A stretch of 64,000 nt of DNA, taken from contig NC_067123.1 in assembly GCF_021347895.1 (NCBI RefSeq), positions 2,062,149-2,126,148 on the forward strand. The letters are read 5' to 3'. Numbering within the stretch: the stretch's first letter is position 1; the number at the start of each line of letters is the position of its first letter. Origin of the DNA: Acanthochromis polyacanthus. Lineage: Eukaryota; Chordata; Actinopteri; Pomacentridae. Under the pieces are notes generated by a model. It searched no databases. It worked only from the letters and a program-made list of their open reading frames with translations, and had not been told where the DNA came from. Positions 1 to 14,060 of this stretch are shown here, one piece after another. The translations under genes were made by a program, and so were the position numbers.

Positions 1-398
1 ACAAGAAAAAAATCTGTATTTTTGCAAATACTGTTTAGTTCTTTTACAGTTTTAACTTAAAATGACACAGTTTAAATTCAATGTAAGTCATTATTGTACA
101 TATCTTTGTTGTTATTTTCTCGCTGTCGTACAGTTATTATTCCTCTGCTTTCTGTTTTCTGTCAGTCTTGCTGCCAAAGCTTCAGTTTGTTTCCATGTTT
201 TTCCCAGTTTTTATTGTTGTTGTTGTTGTTGTGCACTGAGCCTCCATCATGTGCTTCGTCAGATGTTTTTCTGCTCCTCTGTTGTTAAGCTGCAGTTTTT
301 CTGGTAAACCGTCGATCTGAAGCCTCCTAAAGGAAAGAACGTCGTCCTGCTTCTTCCTGAAAACGTCCTTTAAAAGTAAAAACCTGCAGAGAAACTCA

Positions 399-560
399 CA
401 GCTGCTTCTCCTTCTTCTTCTCCTTCTTTCCCTTTATCTTCTTCTTCTCCTTCTTTCCCTTCTTATTTTTCTTCTTTCCCTTTCTCTTCTTCTTCTTTAT
501 CTCCTTCTTTCCCTTCTTCTTTTTCTTCTTCATCTCCTTTTTCTTTTCTTCTTCTTCTCT
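399..560. repeat. CT-rich simple repeat
   Basis: Almost pure pyrimidine run built from CTTCTTCTC and CTTTCCCTTCTT motifs. The Lys/Glu-rich minus-strand open frame here is only the reverse reading of this tract. Confidence 0.85.
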
Positions 561-3500
561 GCAGGAATCACGTTGAGGCTTCCTGATCTTTCTGAGTCTT
601 TGTCCTCCGGCAGGTTTTTCTCCGAAATGATTTAACATCTGATGTTTTTAAAGCGGTAACCCGACTTGTTCCCCTGAGCGCTCGTCACATCTTCAGATTC
701 AGATAAACATTTACAGGAAAACCGTTTCTAGCTGGAGTTTAATCCAGAAAAACCAGAAACATTCCTCCATGGTCACTTTAATGAGCCATGAACCTGCTGC
801 TGGCTTTAAAAGACGTGTTGTCTTTAAAGAAATCATCTTTTATCAGAGCTAGAAACTGTCAAGTATTAAGACTTGTTGGATTTTCAACTTGAACCTGAAC
901 TCCTCATGCTCCACTTACAGTTCAGGAAAATAAACCAAATCTGAGCTTAAAGGCTCATATTTCATCAGCATCACTTTATTCTACATGTTTTATTCGACAT
1001 CAAGTCTTTGCATCAGATTCTGTAAAAACACAAACAAAAAAGTTGGATTTTTAGATTTCCGATGGTCCTTGAACTAATAATGTTTGACTTTCAGGGATTT
1101 TCAGCTGAACTGCAGGCTGTGTAAAAAAATGACCAAAAATAAACAGTTTGTTTAAACCAGATTCTGCAGAAAACTAAAAATTCTGCATTTTTCTGTGAAA
1201 CCGTTCAGATATCAGCGACTCAGCTGGAACCAACGGTCATTTTACTAAAAATCAGGGAGTTCTTGGCTGAACTGCAGAAAGTGTTTCCACAGAACAGAGG
1301 AATTAAAACTGTAAATAATAAAATATCTGTAGTCTGAGGAGGAAGCGGTTCTTCTTGTCGTGTTGATGACATCTGTAGGCACTTAAACATATCACACATG
1401 TTGATTCTAGGCCTTTAGGATAACATTTATGAGACAAGTGAGCAAAGAAAACGTGTATTTCTCTTTATTTTATGTGATTTTTGCAGTAATTTGGGGCAAA
1501 TGTGAGTAATTCTGGATATATTTTAGTATTTTTTTATTAATTCTGAGTAGTTTGACTTTTTTGTTCATTTTGAGTAATTTTTGAAAGATTTTGACAAATT
1601 CTAAATCATTTTTGGCATTATTTGTGATATTTTGTCTGTTTTTTTGTCAGAAAGGTGTAAAAATAATGGATAAAATATAAAGCTGAACTGTTCACTGACA
1701 TGAAAATGATCATATCTGAGAAGCTGTGAAATTGCAGATGTCTGTAGTTTTTCAGCATAAATGGCAGCAATAGTACAATAATTTTATTTATTATGAAATC
1801 TGTGTTTAGGCACCAATATTAGATTGTTGGGACTTTTATTTATTCAATTAAAACAACATTACTGGGGTTAAATGTCATCTGAAAACAAGAAAAATGCATT
1901 TTATCTGGATTAGAGAAGGGAGAACAGGACAAAATGTTGATTTAAATCAGAAAATGTTGCAAAAAAAATCACCATTTATCAGAGCTAGAAACTGGACTCT
2001 TACATGTGAGGGTAAAAGTGCATTAAAATTCAAATTAGTGCCTCAAAACATGAAGATTAACAAATAATTATAATATACAGGGACGCTTAAATACATCTGC
2101 AAGCATGTTTTCGTCATTTGTGAATGAACGTCGACATTTTAGTCGTGAAACTTTAAAACATGCGTCGCTTTTTTAAACATTTTTCTGTTGCAGCAGCTGT
2201 ATATTAAAACTAGAGCTGCAGAAAAGAGTAAAAAATAACATTTATTAGACCCCGAGGTGAAGCAGCAGCTCAAAATTCCAATTTATTCACTTTATTATCA
2301 CAGGTTGTTAGAAAAACCTGACAAATATTCACATTTAAGGCTCTAAAACGTGTGGTTTTTGCTTCTACAATTGTCCTAAAACTGCTGCTGGTTCCATAAA
2401 TCAGCTCCAGTCTGGACCAGAGATGGTTGAGGAATAAAAGCTGTCGACCTGCAGCGAGCCTGAAGCGACTGATATTAAACCTGGATGGAGTTATGTCCTA
2501 CTTTAGCATCCAGAGGAGCAGCTGTGGTCCAAATACCGTCCAGAAAAAACAAGTTTATAGCTCAGAAACAACCAGAGCTGTTAGTGTCCACCGAAAAAAA
2601 ACAGAAAAAAAACGCTCAGTGATTCAGTGATGGAGGATTTTAATTTGTACAGAATATGTCAGGATGCTGTCAGAGAAATAAACAGATCAGCTGCTTTATT
2701 TCTACTTTCTGTGACCGTTTCCATTAATTAGCTTTAATTTGATCAAATCTGTGGAATCCAGATTTAAATACGATGAAAAATGATTTTTATGTTGTCCAAC
2801 AACAAATTAGCATTTCCAAAATACAGCGTTTTGATGTGGATTTTATTTACAGGTTTTTTCATTTTTACAGATAACATTTAAATTAATTAATACTTTTTTT
2901 TACTTTTCTGTAATTCAGAACATTAAACAAACTAAGAAAGAACCGAGAAAAATCAGTAAAGTTGCAGTAAATTGTTAAAAACTAAAGCGGTTAAAAAAAC
3001 AGCAGAATAGTGTGTTTATAATGTTTTACAGAGTTTATTTATTATAATTCAAAAAGTATATTTATAGTATTTTACAGTGTATTTGTAGTTTTTCTGGTGT
3101 GTTACAGAGTTTATTTGGAGTATTTTTCAGGGTTTGGTAGTATTTTACTGGGTGTATTTCTAGCTTTTTACAGAGTTCATTTGCAGTATTTTACAGAGTA
3201 TTTATAGTGTTTTTCACAGTGTGTTTGTAGTATCTCTAGTCTCTGTTTGGTTGCTCTTAAAGCTGCTGTTCTGCTTCTCTTTGCTCTGATTAAAAAGCCC
3301 GTGAGCGGTTCCCTCCCTGTAGGTTCTATTTGTGGACGTCTGGTTTTATTTTACGGCTTCGTTCTCTGAACACAAACGTCTTTATTTACGTCTCTGCAGC
3401 CGTTGCCATGGCGAGGAGGTGATGTAACGATGAGGTCACTGAGGAGGAAGTGAAACAGCTTCACATGTCGTCTGAGAAAAGCTCTGGATGAGATCCTCGT

Positions 3501-3740
3501 CTGTTTCCTCTCTCTGTCCTCTGACCTGTTTTAGAGACGAGAAGCAGCGACTGAAGCAGTAATTAATGGGCCATGTTTGATTAATGCGGAGCGCTGACTC
3601 GCTGTGACTCGCTGTGACTCGGTAACCTACTTCTGCTGGATAGAAACATCCTCTTCTTCCTGCTGAAACATCTAAGTTCAGGCTTTATCTTCTGTTTTAT
3701 TTCATCTCTGAAGGAAAACCGGCTTTCCTGGGATCTTTCT

Positions 3741-4163
3741 GCATGGAGTTTGCATGTTCTCCCTGTGCATGTGTGGGTTTTCTCCGGGTACTCCGGCTTC
3801 CTCCCACAGTCCAAAAACATGCTGAGGTTAATTGGTTACTCTAAATTGTCCGTAGGTGTAAATGTGAGTGTGATTGTGTGTCTGTATATGTAGCCCTGTG
3901 ACAGACTGGTGACCTGTCTGAGGATAAAGCGATGGATGGATGAATGGATGGATTGATGGATGGATGGAGGGATGGAAGGATGGATGGAGCGATAGATGGA
4001 GGGATGGAGGGATGGAGGGATGGATGGATTGATGGATGGATGGATGGATGGATTGATGGATTGATGGATGGAGGGATGGATGGATGGATGGATGGATGGA
4101 TTGATGGATGGATGGATGGATGGATGGATGGATGGATGGATTGATGGATGGATGGATGGATGG

Positions 4164-4198
<35 letters not shown>

Positions 4199-4222
4199 AT
4201 GGATGGATGGATTGATGGATGG

Positions 4223-4257
<35 letters not shown>

Positions 4258-4340
4258 ATGGATGGATGGATTGATGGATGGATGGAGGGATGGATGGATG
4301 GATGGATGGATTGATGGATGGATTGATGGAGGGATGGATG
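3741..4340. repeat. Teleost dispersed repeat ending in a (GGAT)n microsatellite
   Basis: Positions 3741-3930 carry a sequence widely scattered in fish introns, with CATGTTCTCCCTGTGCATGT and TCCGGCTTCCTCCCACAGTC. It passes into about 400 bases of GGAT/GATG repeats with single-base variants (GATT, GAGG). I do not assign a family name. A short reversed piece of the same kind lies near 37690-37735. Confidence 0.8.
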
Positions 4341-5927
4341 AAAACCTCCTTCAGACTCAATCAGCTGCAGGTTTCCAGTTTAACTCTCTGAACTCTGAGC
4401 TGCAGATTCTGGAGGGTTTTCACTGCGTTTCCTCACGTTTCATTAAAATCCAACATCCTGCAGCTCTAAACACCGAGGAGAGAGAACTCAAATGATTCCG
4501 TCAGAATGACAGAAATCAGATTAAAAACAGCAAAACTTTAATTTCTGTGATTATTTCATCTGAGTCTAAATCATGATATTTTATGGAATCACTTTATTCT
4601 ACATGTCTCATTTAAAAATGAGCCAAAAATAAATAATTTGTTCTATTTAACTGTTTGTGTGAACAGTAAAAACTAGTTCAAACCAGTTCAGACTGTTTTT
4701 CTGTTTTCATCTATTTTTACTGGTTTTTACTGGTTGCCTTCTGGTTTTATCTGGTTCTAAACTGGTTTTAACCGGTTTTAATAACTTTTAACTGTCTCTA
4801 AACTGGTTTTAACCGGTTCTAAAGTAGTTTTAACCGGTTTTAAACACTTTTAACTGATTCTAAACTGGTTTTAACCGGTTTTAAACATTTTTAACTGGCT
4901 CTAAACTGGGTTTAACTGGTTCTAAACAGTTTAAACTGGTTCTAAGCTGATTTTAACCAGTTCTAAATGGTTTTAGCTGTTTCTAAGCTGGCTTTACCCA
5001 ATTCTAAACTGATTTTATCCAGTTCTAAATGGTTTTAACTGGTTCTAAAGTGGCTTTAAACTGGTTTTCACCGGTTTTAAACAATTTTTAACTGGTGCTA
5101 AGCTGAATTTATCTGGTTCTAAACTATTTAAGTGGTCACAATTTCTACAGAAATAGTTTAAGTGATTTTACAGATTTTTCTGTTTTGTTAAATTACAGAA
5201 ATTTTCTAGTAAACTCTGAAATCAGCTAGAAAACATAAATATTATACAGATTTCTGCTGATATTTTCCAGGTTTACAATTTTTGAACAAAACAATATTTC
5301 ACTATTTTTAAAGATTTTTGTGGCGCTTTTCTGCCAGATTTATTGTGTTTTTATTATTATTAGTAATACAGTTTATTGCTGCTGTAGACGTTTTATTTAT
5401 TTTAAAGTTTAGTTGAAAGTTTGATGATTCTTTTTGTTTTTACAGTTTCTAACATTTTGGTGATTTTTAAAGATCCCATTTTTAGTCCTCTGGGAGTTTA
5501 ATTAGTGAATCATTCATTATAATAGCTGCTGGTTCATTTAATATCTGATAACTAAGAGATTTGTTGTTGCAGCATTTTTATATTTTTACAGTTTTTGAAC
5601 AGTATTCCACTGTTTTTAGAGTATTTGTCCTTCTTTGCTTCCAGATTTTCTGTGTTTTCAGTATTTATCTTCCAGACGTTTTATTGAGGCCTGTTGTGGA
5701 TTGGTGACCTTTATCTGTGCTGCCGGTTGTTGTTTTGAAGGAATCTGAATCTCTGCAGCTCGTTCTGATCTCAGGAGCGTTTCCTGTTCCTCCCAGCGGC
5801 GTTTCCGCTTCTTCTATGAAAAGATAAAGAGCTGGAGGGTTCTTTGTTTTGGGTGAGATGCTGTAAATTCCTGGTCAGTCGGTGTTTGTGGAGTTAAACC
5901 TACAGATTTTATCCTGAGGATGTAAAC

Positions 5928-8740
5928 CAGCGGTGTCCAACATGAGGCCCGTGGTCCAAAACTGGTCCTCCAGAGGGTCCAACATGAGGCCCGTGGTCCA
6001 AAACTGGTCCTCCAGAGGGTCCAACATGAGGCCCGTGGTCCAAAAGCGGTCCTCCAGAGGGTCCAACATGAGGCCCGTGGTCCAAAAGCGGTCCTCCAGA
6101 GGGTCCAACATGAGGCCCGTGGTCCAAAACTGGTCCTCCAGAGGGTCCAACATGAGGCCCGTGGTCCAAAAGCGGTCCTCCAGAGGGTCCAACATGAGGC
6201 CCGTGGTCCAAAAGCGGTCCTCCAGAGGGTCCAACATGAGGCCCGTGGTCCAAAAGCGGTCCTCCAGAGGGTCCAACATGAGGCCCGTGGTCCAAAACTG
6301 GTCCTCCAGAGGGTCCAACATGAGGCCCGTGGTCCAAAAGCGGTCCTCCAGAGGGTCCAACATGAGGCCCGTGGTCCAAAAGCGGTCCTCCAGAGGGTCC
6401 AACATGAGGCCCGTGGTCCAAAAGCGGTCCTCCAGAGGGTCCAACATGAGGCCCGTGGGCCAAAAGCGGTCCTCCAGAGGGTCCAACATGAGGCCCGTGG
6501 GCCAAAAGCGGTCCTTCAGAGGGTCCAACATGAGGCCCGTGGGCCAAAAGCGGTCCTTCAGAGGGTCCAACATGAGGCCCGTGGGCCAAAAGCGGTCCTC
6601 CAGAGGGTCCAACATGAGGCCCGTGGTCCAAAAGTGGTCCTCCAGAGGGTCCAACATGAGGCCCGTGGTCCAAAAGCGGTCCTCCAGAGGGTCCAACATG
6701 AGGCCCGTGGTCCAAAAGCGGTCCTCCAGAGGGTCCAACATGAGGCCCGTGGACCAAAAGCGGTCCTCCAGAGGGTCCAACATGAGGCCCGTGGGCCAAA
6801 AGCGGTCCTCCAGAGGGTCCAACATGAGGCCCGTGGACCAAAAGCGGTCCTCCAGAGGGTCCAATATGAGGCCCGTGGACCAAAAGCGGTCCTCCAGAGG
6901 GTCCAACATGAGGCCCGTGGTCCAAAAGCGGTCCTCCAGAGGGTCCAACATGAGGCCCGTGGTCCAAAAGCGGTCCTCCAGAGGGTCCAACATGAGGCCC
7001 GTGGTCCAAAAGCGGTCCTCCAGAGGGTCCAACATGAGGCCCGTGGTCCAAAAGCGGTCCTCCAGAGGGTCCAACATGAGGCCCGTGGTCCAAAAGCGGT
7101 CCTCCAGAGGGTCCAACATGAGGCCCGTGGTCCAAAAGCGGTCCTCCAGAGGGTCCAACATGAGGCCCGTGGGCCAAAAGCGGTCCTCCAGAGGGTCCAA
7201 CATGAGGCCCGTGGGCCAAAAGCGGTCCTTCAGAGGGTCCAACATGAGGCCCGTGGGCCAAAAGCGGTCCTCCAGAGGGTCCAACATGAGGCCCGTGGGC
7301 CAAAAGCGGTCCTTCAGAGGGTCCAACATGAGGCCCGTGGGCCAAAAGCGGTCCTTCAGAGGGTCCAACATGAGGCCCGTGGGCCAAAAGCGGTCCTCCA
7401 GAGGGTCCAACATGAGGCCCGTGGTCCAAAAGCGGTCCTCCAGAGGGTCCAACATGAGACCCGTGGTCCAAAAGTGGTCCTCCAGAGGGTCCAACATGAG
7501 GCCCGTGGACCAAAAGCGGTCCTCCAGAGGGTCCAACATGAGGCCCGTGGTCCAAAAGCGGTCCTCCAGAGGGTCCAACATGAGGCCCGTGGGCCAAAAG
7601 CGGTCCTCCAGAGGGTCCAACATGAGGCCCGTGGACCAAAAGCGGTCCTCCAGAGGGTCCAACATGAGGCCCGTGGACCAAAAGCGGTCCTCCAGAGGGT
7701 CCAACATGAGGCCCGTGGGCCAAAAGCGGTCCTCCAGAGGGTCCAACATGAGGCCCGTGGACCAAAAGCGGTCCTCCAGAGGGTCCAATATGAGGCCCGT
7801 GGACCAAAAGCGGTCCTCCAGAGGGTCCGACATGAGGCCCGTGGACCAAAAGCGGTCCTCCAGAGGGTCCGACATGAGGCCAATGGACCAAAAGCGGTCC
7901 TCCAGAGGGTCCAACATGAGGCCCGTGGGCCAAAAGCGGTCCTCCAGAGGGTCCAACATGAGGCCCGTGGACCAAAAGCGGTCCTCCAGAGGGTCCAATA
8001 TGAGGCCCGTGGACCAAAAGCGGTCCTCCAGAGGGTCCGACATGAGGCCCGTGGACCAAAAGCGGTCCTCCAGAGGGTCCAATATGAGGCCCGTGGACCA
8101 AAAGCGGTCCTCCAGAGGGTCCAACATGAGGCCCGTGGGCCAAAAGTGGTCCTCCAGAGGGTCCAATCCAGCCCTCAAAGTGTAAAAATTCCAGAGAAGA
8201 CATTAACTGCAGATTGTAAATTAGTAAAACTATAAATTTAAAATAATTTGTAGACCATGACAAGTTGTTTGGATCAGAAAGTAAAATACTAGATTGTTCT
8301 TCTGTCATTTCGTGTCTCATTTTTGTCTTTCTTTGTCTTCTTCTGTGGTTGTGATCCTCCAGTAAATCCTCCATGGTTCAGTTCCAGGTGACTAAATGTT
8401 GTGTTCCTTTGTAGACACTCTGTGATCTGGAAGTTGTAATGTGGAAATGATAAACTGAGGATGAATGTTGATGAAACTGAATTTATTTTTCTTCATAAAT
8501 TTCAGGTTGTTCATGATGTTTGGTAAAAAGATAATTCCTTAAATGTGAACATTTCTGTACTAAACCAAAGGAACCATTAGGAGTTGTGGTTATTTAGAGG
8601 TTATTATGCTGTGGTTTCACTGGTTTCACTGGTTTTCCTGGTTTTCCTGGTTTTCCTGGTTTTCCTGGTTTCACTGGTTTTCCTGGTTTTACTGGTTTTC
8701 CTGGTCCTGGATGTGGAACCTGGACTAGGATACCTCTCCT
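5928..8740 (+). mobile_element. Non-autonomous hAT-like element carrying a 42-bp minisatellite (copy A)
   Basis: It starts CAGCGGTGTCCAAC at the edge of the array and continues through about 570 bases of body (CAAAGTGTAAAAATTCC, TCCTCCAGTAAATCCTCCAT, GGTTTTCCTGG repeats) to GGAACCTGGACTAGGAT. The body recurs, reversed, at 26512-26880 and 58425-58740; part of it follows the array at 39713-39845. Where complete, the far end reads CAGAGGAGTCAAAC from outside, so the two ends resemble terminal inverted repeats of hAT type (CAGNGGTGTC). No transposase is present. Confidence 0.6.
5935..8166. repeat. 42-bp minisatellite, about 53 copies
   Basis: The unit contains GGGTCCAACATGAGGCCCGT, a variable trinucleotide (GGT, GGG or GGA), then CCAAAAGCGGTCCTCCAGA. 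Unit length is divisible by three and lacks stops in several frames. This yields open frames of 533-821 codons on both strands with a 14-residue period. These are not genes. Confidence 0.97.
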
Positions 8741-9837
8741 GGTCTACCGTCGTTCCTCTAAAGCATCTTTCAGCTCCTCCTCCTCACTCGTTGGCTGTTT
8801 AAATAGTTTTGAGGCAAACGTGGACGCTGAGATTCCTGAGGTGGATCTGAGCCACATCCTGCTCTGTTCTCCTCCAAACATGAAGCTCAACAACAGTCTG
8901 ACCTGATTCACCACACCAGGGTCGCTTTTTAAAAGAATTCAGTAGAGAACATTTTACATGAACAAGCAGCACTTTATGGACGTTTTCCTTTCACTTTTCC
9001 TCACTGTAATTATCCTCAGCAGTCTGAAGTCCTGCAGAATGACTCAGATTTAATGATGGAAATCCTATAAAAAACAGCAGAAGTCAGATTTCTATGATTA
9101 CTTATTGTACATAAAGATAAATACTGGAATCTGCATGTCCCACATTCTTCCAGATGTCCACAGAATAAATGTAATAAATGATAACTCTACATTCATCCTG
9201 CAGTTCAGCTGAAAACTCCCTGAATTTTTGTGGTTCGACCGTAGATCTGATCTGAGTCTCTGACGGCTTCACAGCTCCGAAAAGGAACGCAGAATTTTTC
9301 TTTTTCACTGAATCGGGATTTATTTTTGCTTAATTTTATGTTTGATTTTTTTGTCATTTTTCCTCACTGTGGCTCTTTTTTCTCCACAGCAGTGCAGCTC
9401 TGAAACAGAATGAAGAAGGAGAGAAAACTCAGAAAAGTCTTCTTGGAGAACGGTGGAAGTCATTCAAAAATTATTTATTGTATAAACGTTGAAAAAAACT
9501 GAAATCAACACGTGTCCACAGACTGACCAACAGACGGTGACTCCACATAACAGAGAAACTTTCTGCCGTTTTAACTTTGGTCACATGACTTTGCTGAGCC
9601 GTCAGAAGCTCCACAGTTTTTAAAGGAACGCAGAGTTTTTAGTTTTTACAGAATCTTTTTGGAGCAAATGGTTTATTTCTGGCTCTTAAATGCGACTCGT
9701 ACAATGAAGTGATTTGATGAAATATTGTGATTTTAAGCTCAGATTTGGTTCAAAATGAATCAAAGGACGTATGAGTAGTTCAAGGACTGCAGGAAAGTAG
9801 AGAATATGGTGGTTCTTCTGGGTTTTTTTTCCAGTTT

Positions 9838-11422
9838 CTTTTATTCTGTCTCTGTTTTATTCTGCCTTTTATTCTGCCTCTGTTTTATTCCGCCTCTGTT
9901 TTATTCTACCTCTGTTTTATTCTGTCTCCGTTTTATTCTGCCTCTGTTTTATTCTACCTCTGTTTTATTCTGTCTGTTTTATTCTGTCTCTGTTTTATTC
10001 TGCTTCTATTTTATTCTGTCTCTGTTTTATTCTGCCTCTGTTTCATTCTACCTCTGTTTTATTCTGTCTCTGTTTTATTCTGCCTTTTATTCTGTCTCTG
10101 TTTTATTCTGTCTCTGTTTTATTCTGCCTTTTATTCTGTCTCTGTTTTATTCTGCCTTTTATTCTGCCTGTTTTATTCTGCCTCTGTTTTATTCTACCTC
10201 TGTTTTTTTCTGCCTCTGTTTTATTCTGCCTGTTTTATTCCGCCTCTGTTTTATTCCGTCTCTGTTTCATTCTGCCTGTTTTATTCTGTCTCTGTTTTAT
10301 TCTGCCTTTTATTCTACCTCTGTTTTATTCTGCCTCTGTTTTATTCCGTCTCTGTTTTATTCCGCCTCTGTTTTATTCTGTCTCTGTTTTATTCCGTCTC
10401 TGCTTTATTCTGTCTGTTTTATTCCGCCTGTTTTATTCTGTCTCTGTTTTATTCCGTCTCTGTTTTATTCCGCCTCTGTTTTATTCCGCCTCTGTTTTAT
10501 TCTGTCTCTGTTTTATTCCACCTCTGTTTTATTCCGTCTCTGTTTTATTCCGCCTCTGTTTTATTCTGTCTCTGTTTTATTCCGTCTCTGTTTTATTCTG
10601 TCTGTTTTATTCCGCCTCTGTTTTATTCTGTCTCTGTTTTATTCCGTCTCTGTTTTATTCTGTCTGTTTTATTCCGCCTGTTTTATTCTGTCTCTGTTTT
10701 ATTCCGTCTCTGTTTTATTCCGTCTCTGTTTCATTCTGCCTCTGTTTCATTCTGCCTCTGTTTTATTCCGTCTCTGTTTTATTCCGCCTCTGTCTCTGTT
10801 TTATTCTGCTTCTATTTTATTCTGTCTCTGTTTTATTCCGCCTCTGTTTTATTCCGCCTCTGTTTTATTCCGTCTCTGTTTTATTCCGTCTCTGTTTTAT
10901 TCCGCCTCTGTTTTATTCCGTCTCTGTTTTATTCCGCCTCTGTTTTATTCTGTCTCTGTTTTATTCCGTCTCTGTTTTATTCTGTCTGTTTTATTCCGCC
11001 TGTTTTATTCTGTCTCTGTTTTATTCTGTCTCTGTTTTATTCCGTCTCTGTTTTATTCCGCCTCTGTTTTATTCCGCCTCTGTTTTATTCCGTCTCTGTT
11101 TTATTCTGCCTCTGTTTTATTCTGCCTGTTTTATTTTGTCTCTGTTTTATTCTGCCTGTTTTATTCCGCCTCTGTTTTATTCCGTCTCTGTTTTATTCCG
11201 CCTCTGTTTTATTCTGTCTCTGTTTTATTCCGTCTCTGCTTTATTCTGTCTGTTTTATTCCGCCTGTTTTATTCTGTCTCTGTTTTATTCCGTCTCTGTT
11301 TTATTCCGCCTCTGTTTTATTCCGCCTCTGTTTTATTCCACCTCTGTTTTATTCCGTCTCTGTTTTATTCCGCCTCTGTTTTATTCTGTCTCTGTTTTAT
11401 TCCGCCTCTGTTTTATTCTGTC
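9838..11422. repeat. 16-bp minisatellite, about 100 copies
   Basis: Units are CTCTGTTTTATTCYGY with frequent 12-bp versions lacking one CTCT. Because 16 is not divisible by three, the translation cycles with a 16-residue period over three units. This explains the 547-codon Phe/Leu/Cys/Ser open frame, which is not a gene. Confidence 0.96.
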
Positions 11423-13394
11423 GTTGGTTTTCATTTCGTCGTCTCGTAAACAAACTTTGTGACGGCTGCAGCGTCCTGAATCGCCTCCACAGAACCGAGA
11501 ACCTTTTAAGGCCGACATTCTCGGCGTGCTTCTTCTATTTATAACCGACTGACACAGAAACCCGAGGAGCTGCAGGAATCTGTGTTTGTGGGTTAGATCC
11601 AGATGACTCGTGGTTCTGGAGCTACATCATGGCTGCTGTCTGTCTGTTGTCGTCTCATTTTTTCTTTCTTCACTGAAATAAAACGTCAGAACGAAGAAGG
11701 AGAGAATCAGAGCCGTCTGCTGTCAGCAGGAAAAAAATAAACATTCATTTGGTGATTTATTGTCATTTACCTAATAATCTGGAATCTCAAATGTCCAAAA
11801 TTTGTCCAGAATAACTCAGAATTTTCTCCATAAATGATGAAAAATGTCCAAAGTGAGTAAAAATGTTCAGAATGGTCTTACAGTTTGAAACCCAATCATA
11901 AATTAGTCCTAAAGTTCCCAAAATGAGCTAAATCTGTTGAAAAATCTATCAGAGATGAACCTTCTATTGATATTGAGTTTTGGTAGTTTTTTGGCATGTT
12001 TTTTAAATTAAAGTTGATTTAGGGGTTAAAATATAAATGAAAAGATCGGTTTCACCAAGTAGACGTTTATCAGCTGGAACTTCCTTTTTTATTTATTTTA
12101 CAAAGTAGATTCAACTTGTGCAGCATTTTCCAGGTGATGAATCTGTTATTAGTGTTTTATTCCTCACCTCTTTGATTTGATGTTTAAACTAAGCCTGCAG
12201 TTTTCATAAAATGACCATCGGTCCCAGCTGAGGCGCGAGAATCTCTGTTTGCTTCAAGCTTTGCAGAATATTTCGTTTTTGACAGAATCTTTTTAGAGCA
12301 ATCGATTATTTTTGGCTCATTTTTAAATGAGACGTTTGGATTGAAGTGATTTTGATGAAAGGTCACGATTTTAAGCGTAGATTTGATGAATTTTAGCAAC
12401 AAAACCGAAAGTCACACATGATGAGTTCAGGGGTTGTTGGAAAGCTGAATATCAGAGGATTTTTCCTGTTTTTAAAGTTTTTTTGCTCGATGATGCATTT
12501 TTTTTAATGATTTTTCAAATAAAAAAGAAAAAAATAGAAAATTTAACAAATAAAAAAGAATCACCAGACCAGACTTTATTGTAATAAAAAAAGAAATTAA
12601 AAATTGAACAAAAGATAAAAATAAAAAACCCCAATAAAACAGAAAAAAAATATTCTTGTGTTTTTTTGTTTTTGGCAGTAAAATGTTTTTTGAGCCGCGA
12701 CACCAAAATGTGAATTTAGCTTTATAATTTATAATTTATGAAGAGTCCAGAGGTTTTTATTTTATTCATTTTACACTAATATTCACCTAAAATGTCGTTT
12801 TTATTCCATATTTTATATCCACTTCATGAAATTCGACAAATTCAGGCCAAATATTTGAGTTTTGAGTCCAAAAACAATAAATAAGGGACTTAATAATCTT
12901 CATATTTACACTAATGTTCAGATTAAATCTAATTTTTTTCACATATTTAACATTCAGTTCATGTTTCCTGGTTTTCTGGTGAAATGTGACGTTTATTCGT
13001 GATTTTTTTATCCTCTATTGAAGCTTTTCTCCCCCAGACACATTCAATTCTCTGATTTCTGTGTTTTTTCTGCCTTTCTGAGTCTTTTCCAGCCATAAAA
13101 GGCTCATTAAATCCCAGAAAGAAGGAGCTGGAATGTGAAAATCCTTTTTTCAGCATCAGCTTCTGTTCCTCGTCTCCTTCGTCTTGACACTCCACTGGTT
13201 TTAACGTCTGATTATTTCAGTTTTCAGCTTTAGATCAGTTCATCTGTGATCCAGGAGCTTCTGTGAGCGTTTGGTCGGGTCTGAGCCTCGTTATTATCCG
13301 TTATTATTATTTTCCGTTATGTCTTCTACAAACTACAACTGTCTTTTAAATCCAACACCTTCCTTCTCTCTCGCTGCATCGTTTTGGTCAAATA

Positions 13395-14060
13395 TTACAA
13401 GAACAAATACATATTTCTAAAAATACTGATGATGTATTAATATTAGTTTTCATTTAATCAAATTGTATATACATAATTTAAAATTTTAAATAACAGCAAA
13501 TATCTGTGAAATTCTGATTCACATACAGTACAAAATATATTTATATTCAAATAGTGCACAAGAGCAATTTAGTAATTCTAGAAATACTGATGCTTTTTAA
13601 ATGTTAGTTTTAATCCATTTTTAATCTAAATAATTTTTAGAATTTGAAACAACAAATATATTTGACATTCTGATTGAAACAGAATAAAAATTAATAAATT
13701 AATTAAAAAATAGCAAGAATAAATTCATATTTCCAAAAATACTGATGTTTTATTTTTAAAAGATCGATTTTTAATATAATTTTTTTCTTTTAGATAACAT
13801 AAAATCTGTGAAATTCTGATTTGAATACAGTAAAAATTGTATATATTTAAATATTGCACAAGAACAAATTAATATTTCTAAAACACTGTTTTAAATGTTT
13901 AATATTTTATTTCTGAGATTTTACTGGTTATCATAAAATAACAGTTAAAACGGTGATTTTTCACTTTTAAGAAGCAGCAAATATCTGTGAAATCCAGATT
14001 TAAATACAGTGACAAATTATATTTAGGATCAAATGTCGAACAAGAACAAAGATTTGGGGA
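13395..14060. repeat. Diverged ~155-bp tandem repeat, about 4 copies
   Basis: The marker AATACTGATG recurs near 13422, 13583 and 13737, with a decayed version near 13881. Between the markers lie ATCTGTGAAATTCTGATT-like and GAACAAAT-like segments in the same order. AT-rich and strongly diverged. Confidence 0.65.

Noticed and set aside
396..638. Lys/Glu-rich minus-strand frame resembling a coiled coil
   Set aside because: Reverse reading of a CT-rich simple repeat.
5875..8374. Open frames of 533-821 codons on both strands
   Set aside because: They are translations of a 42-bp minisatellite whose unit is divisible by three. Several overlapping frames are open equally on both strands, with no codon bias or splice support.
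9806..11449. 547-codon Phe/Leu/Cys/Ser open frame resembling a membrane protein
   Set aside because: Pure translation of a 16-bp repeat with a 16-residue period; the hydrophobicity comes from the T/C-rich unit.
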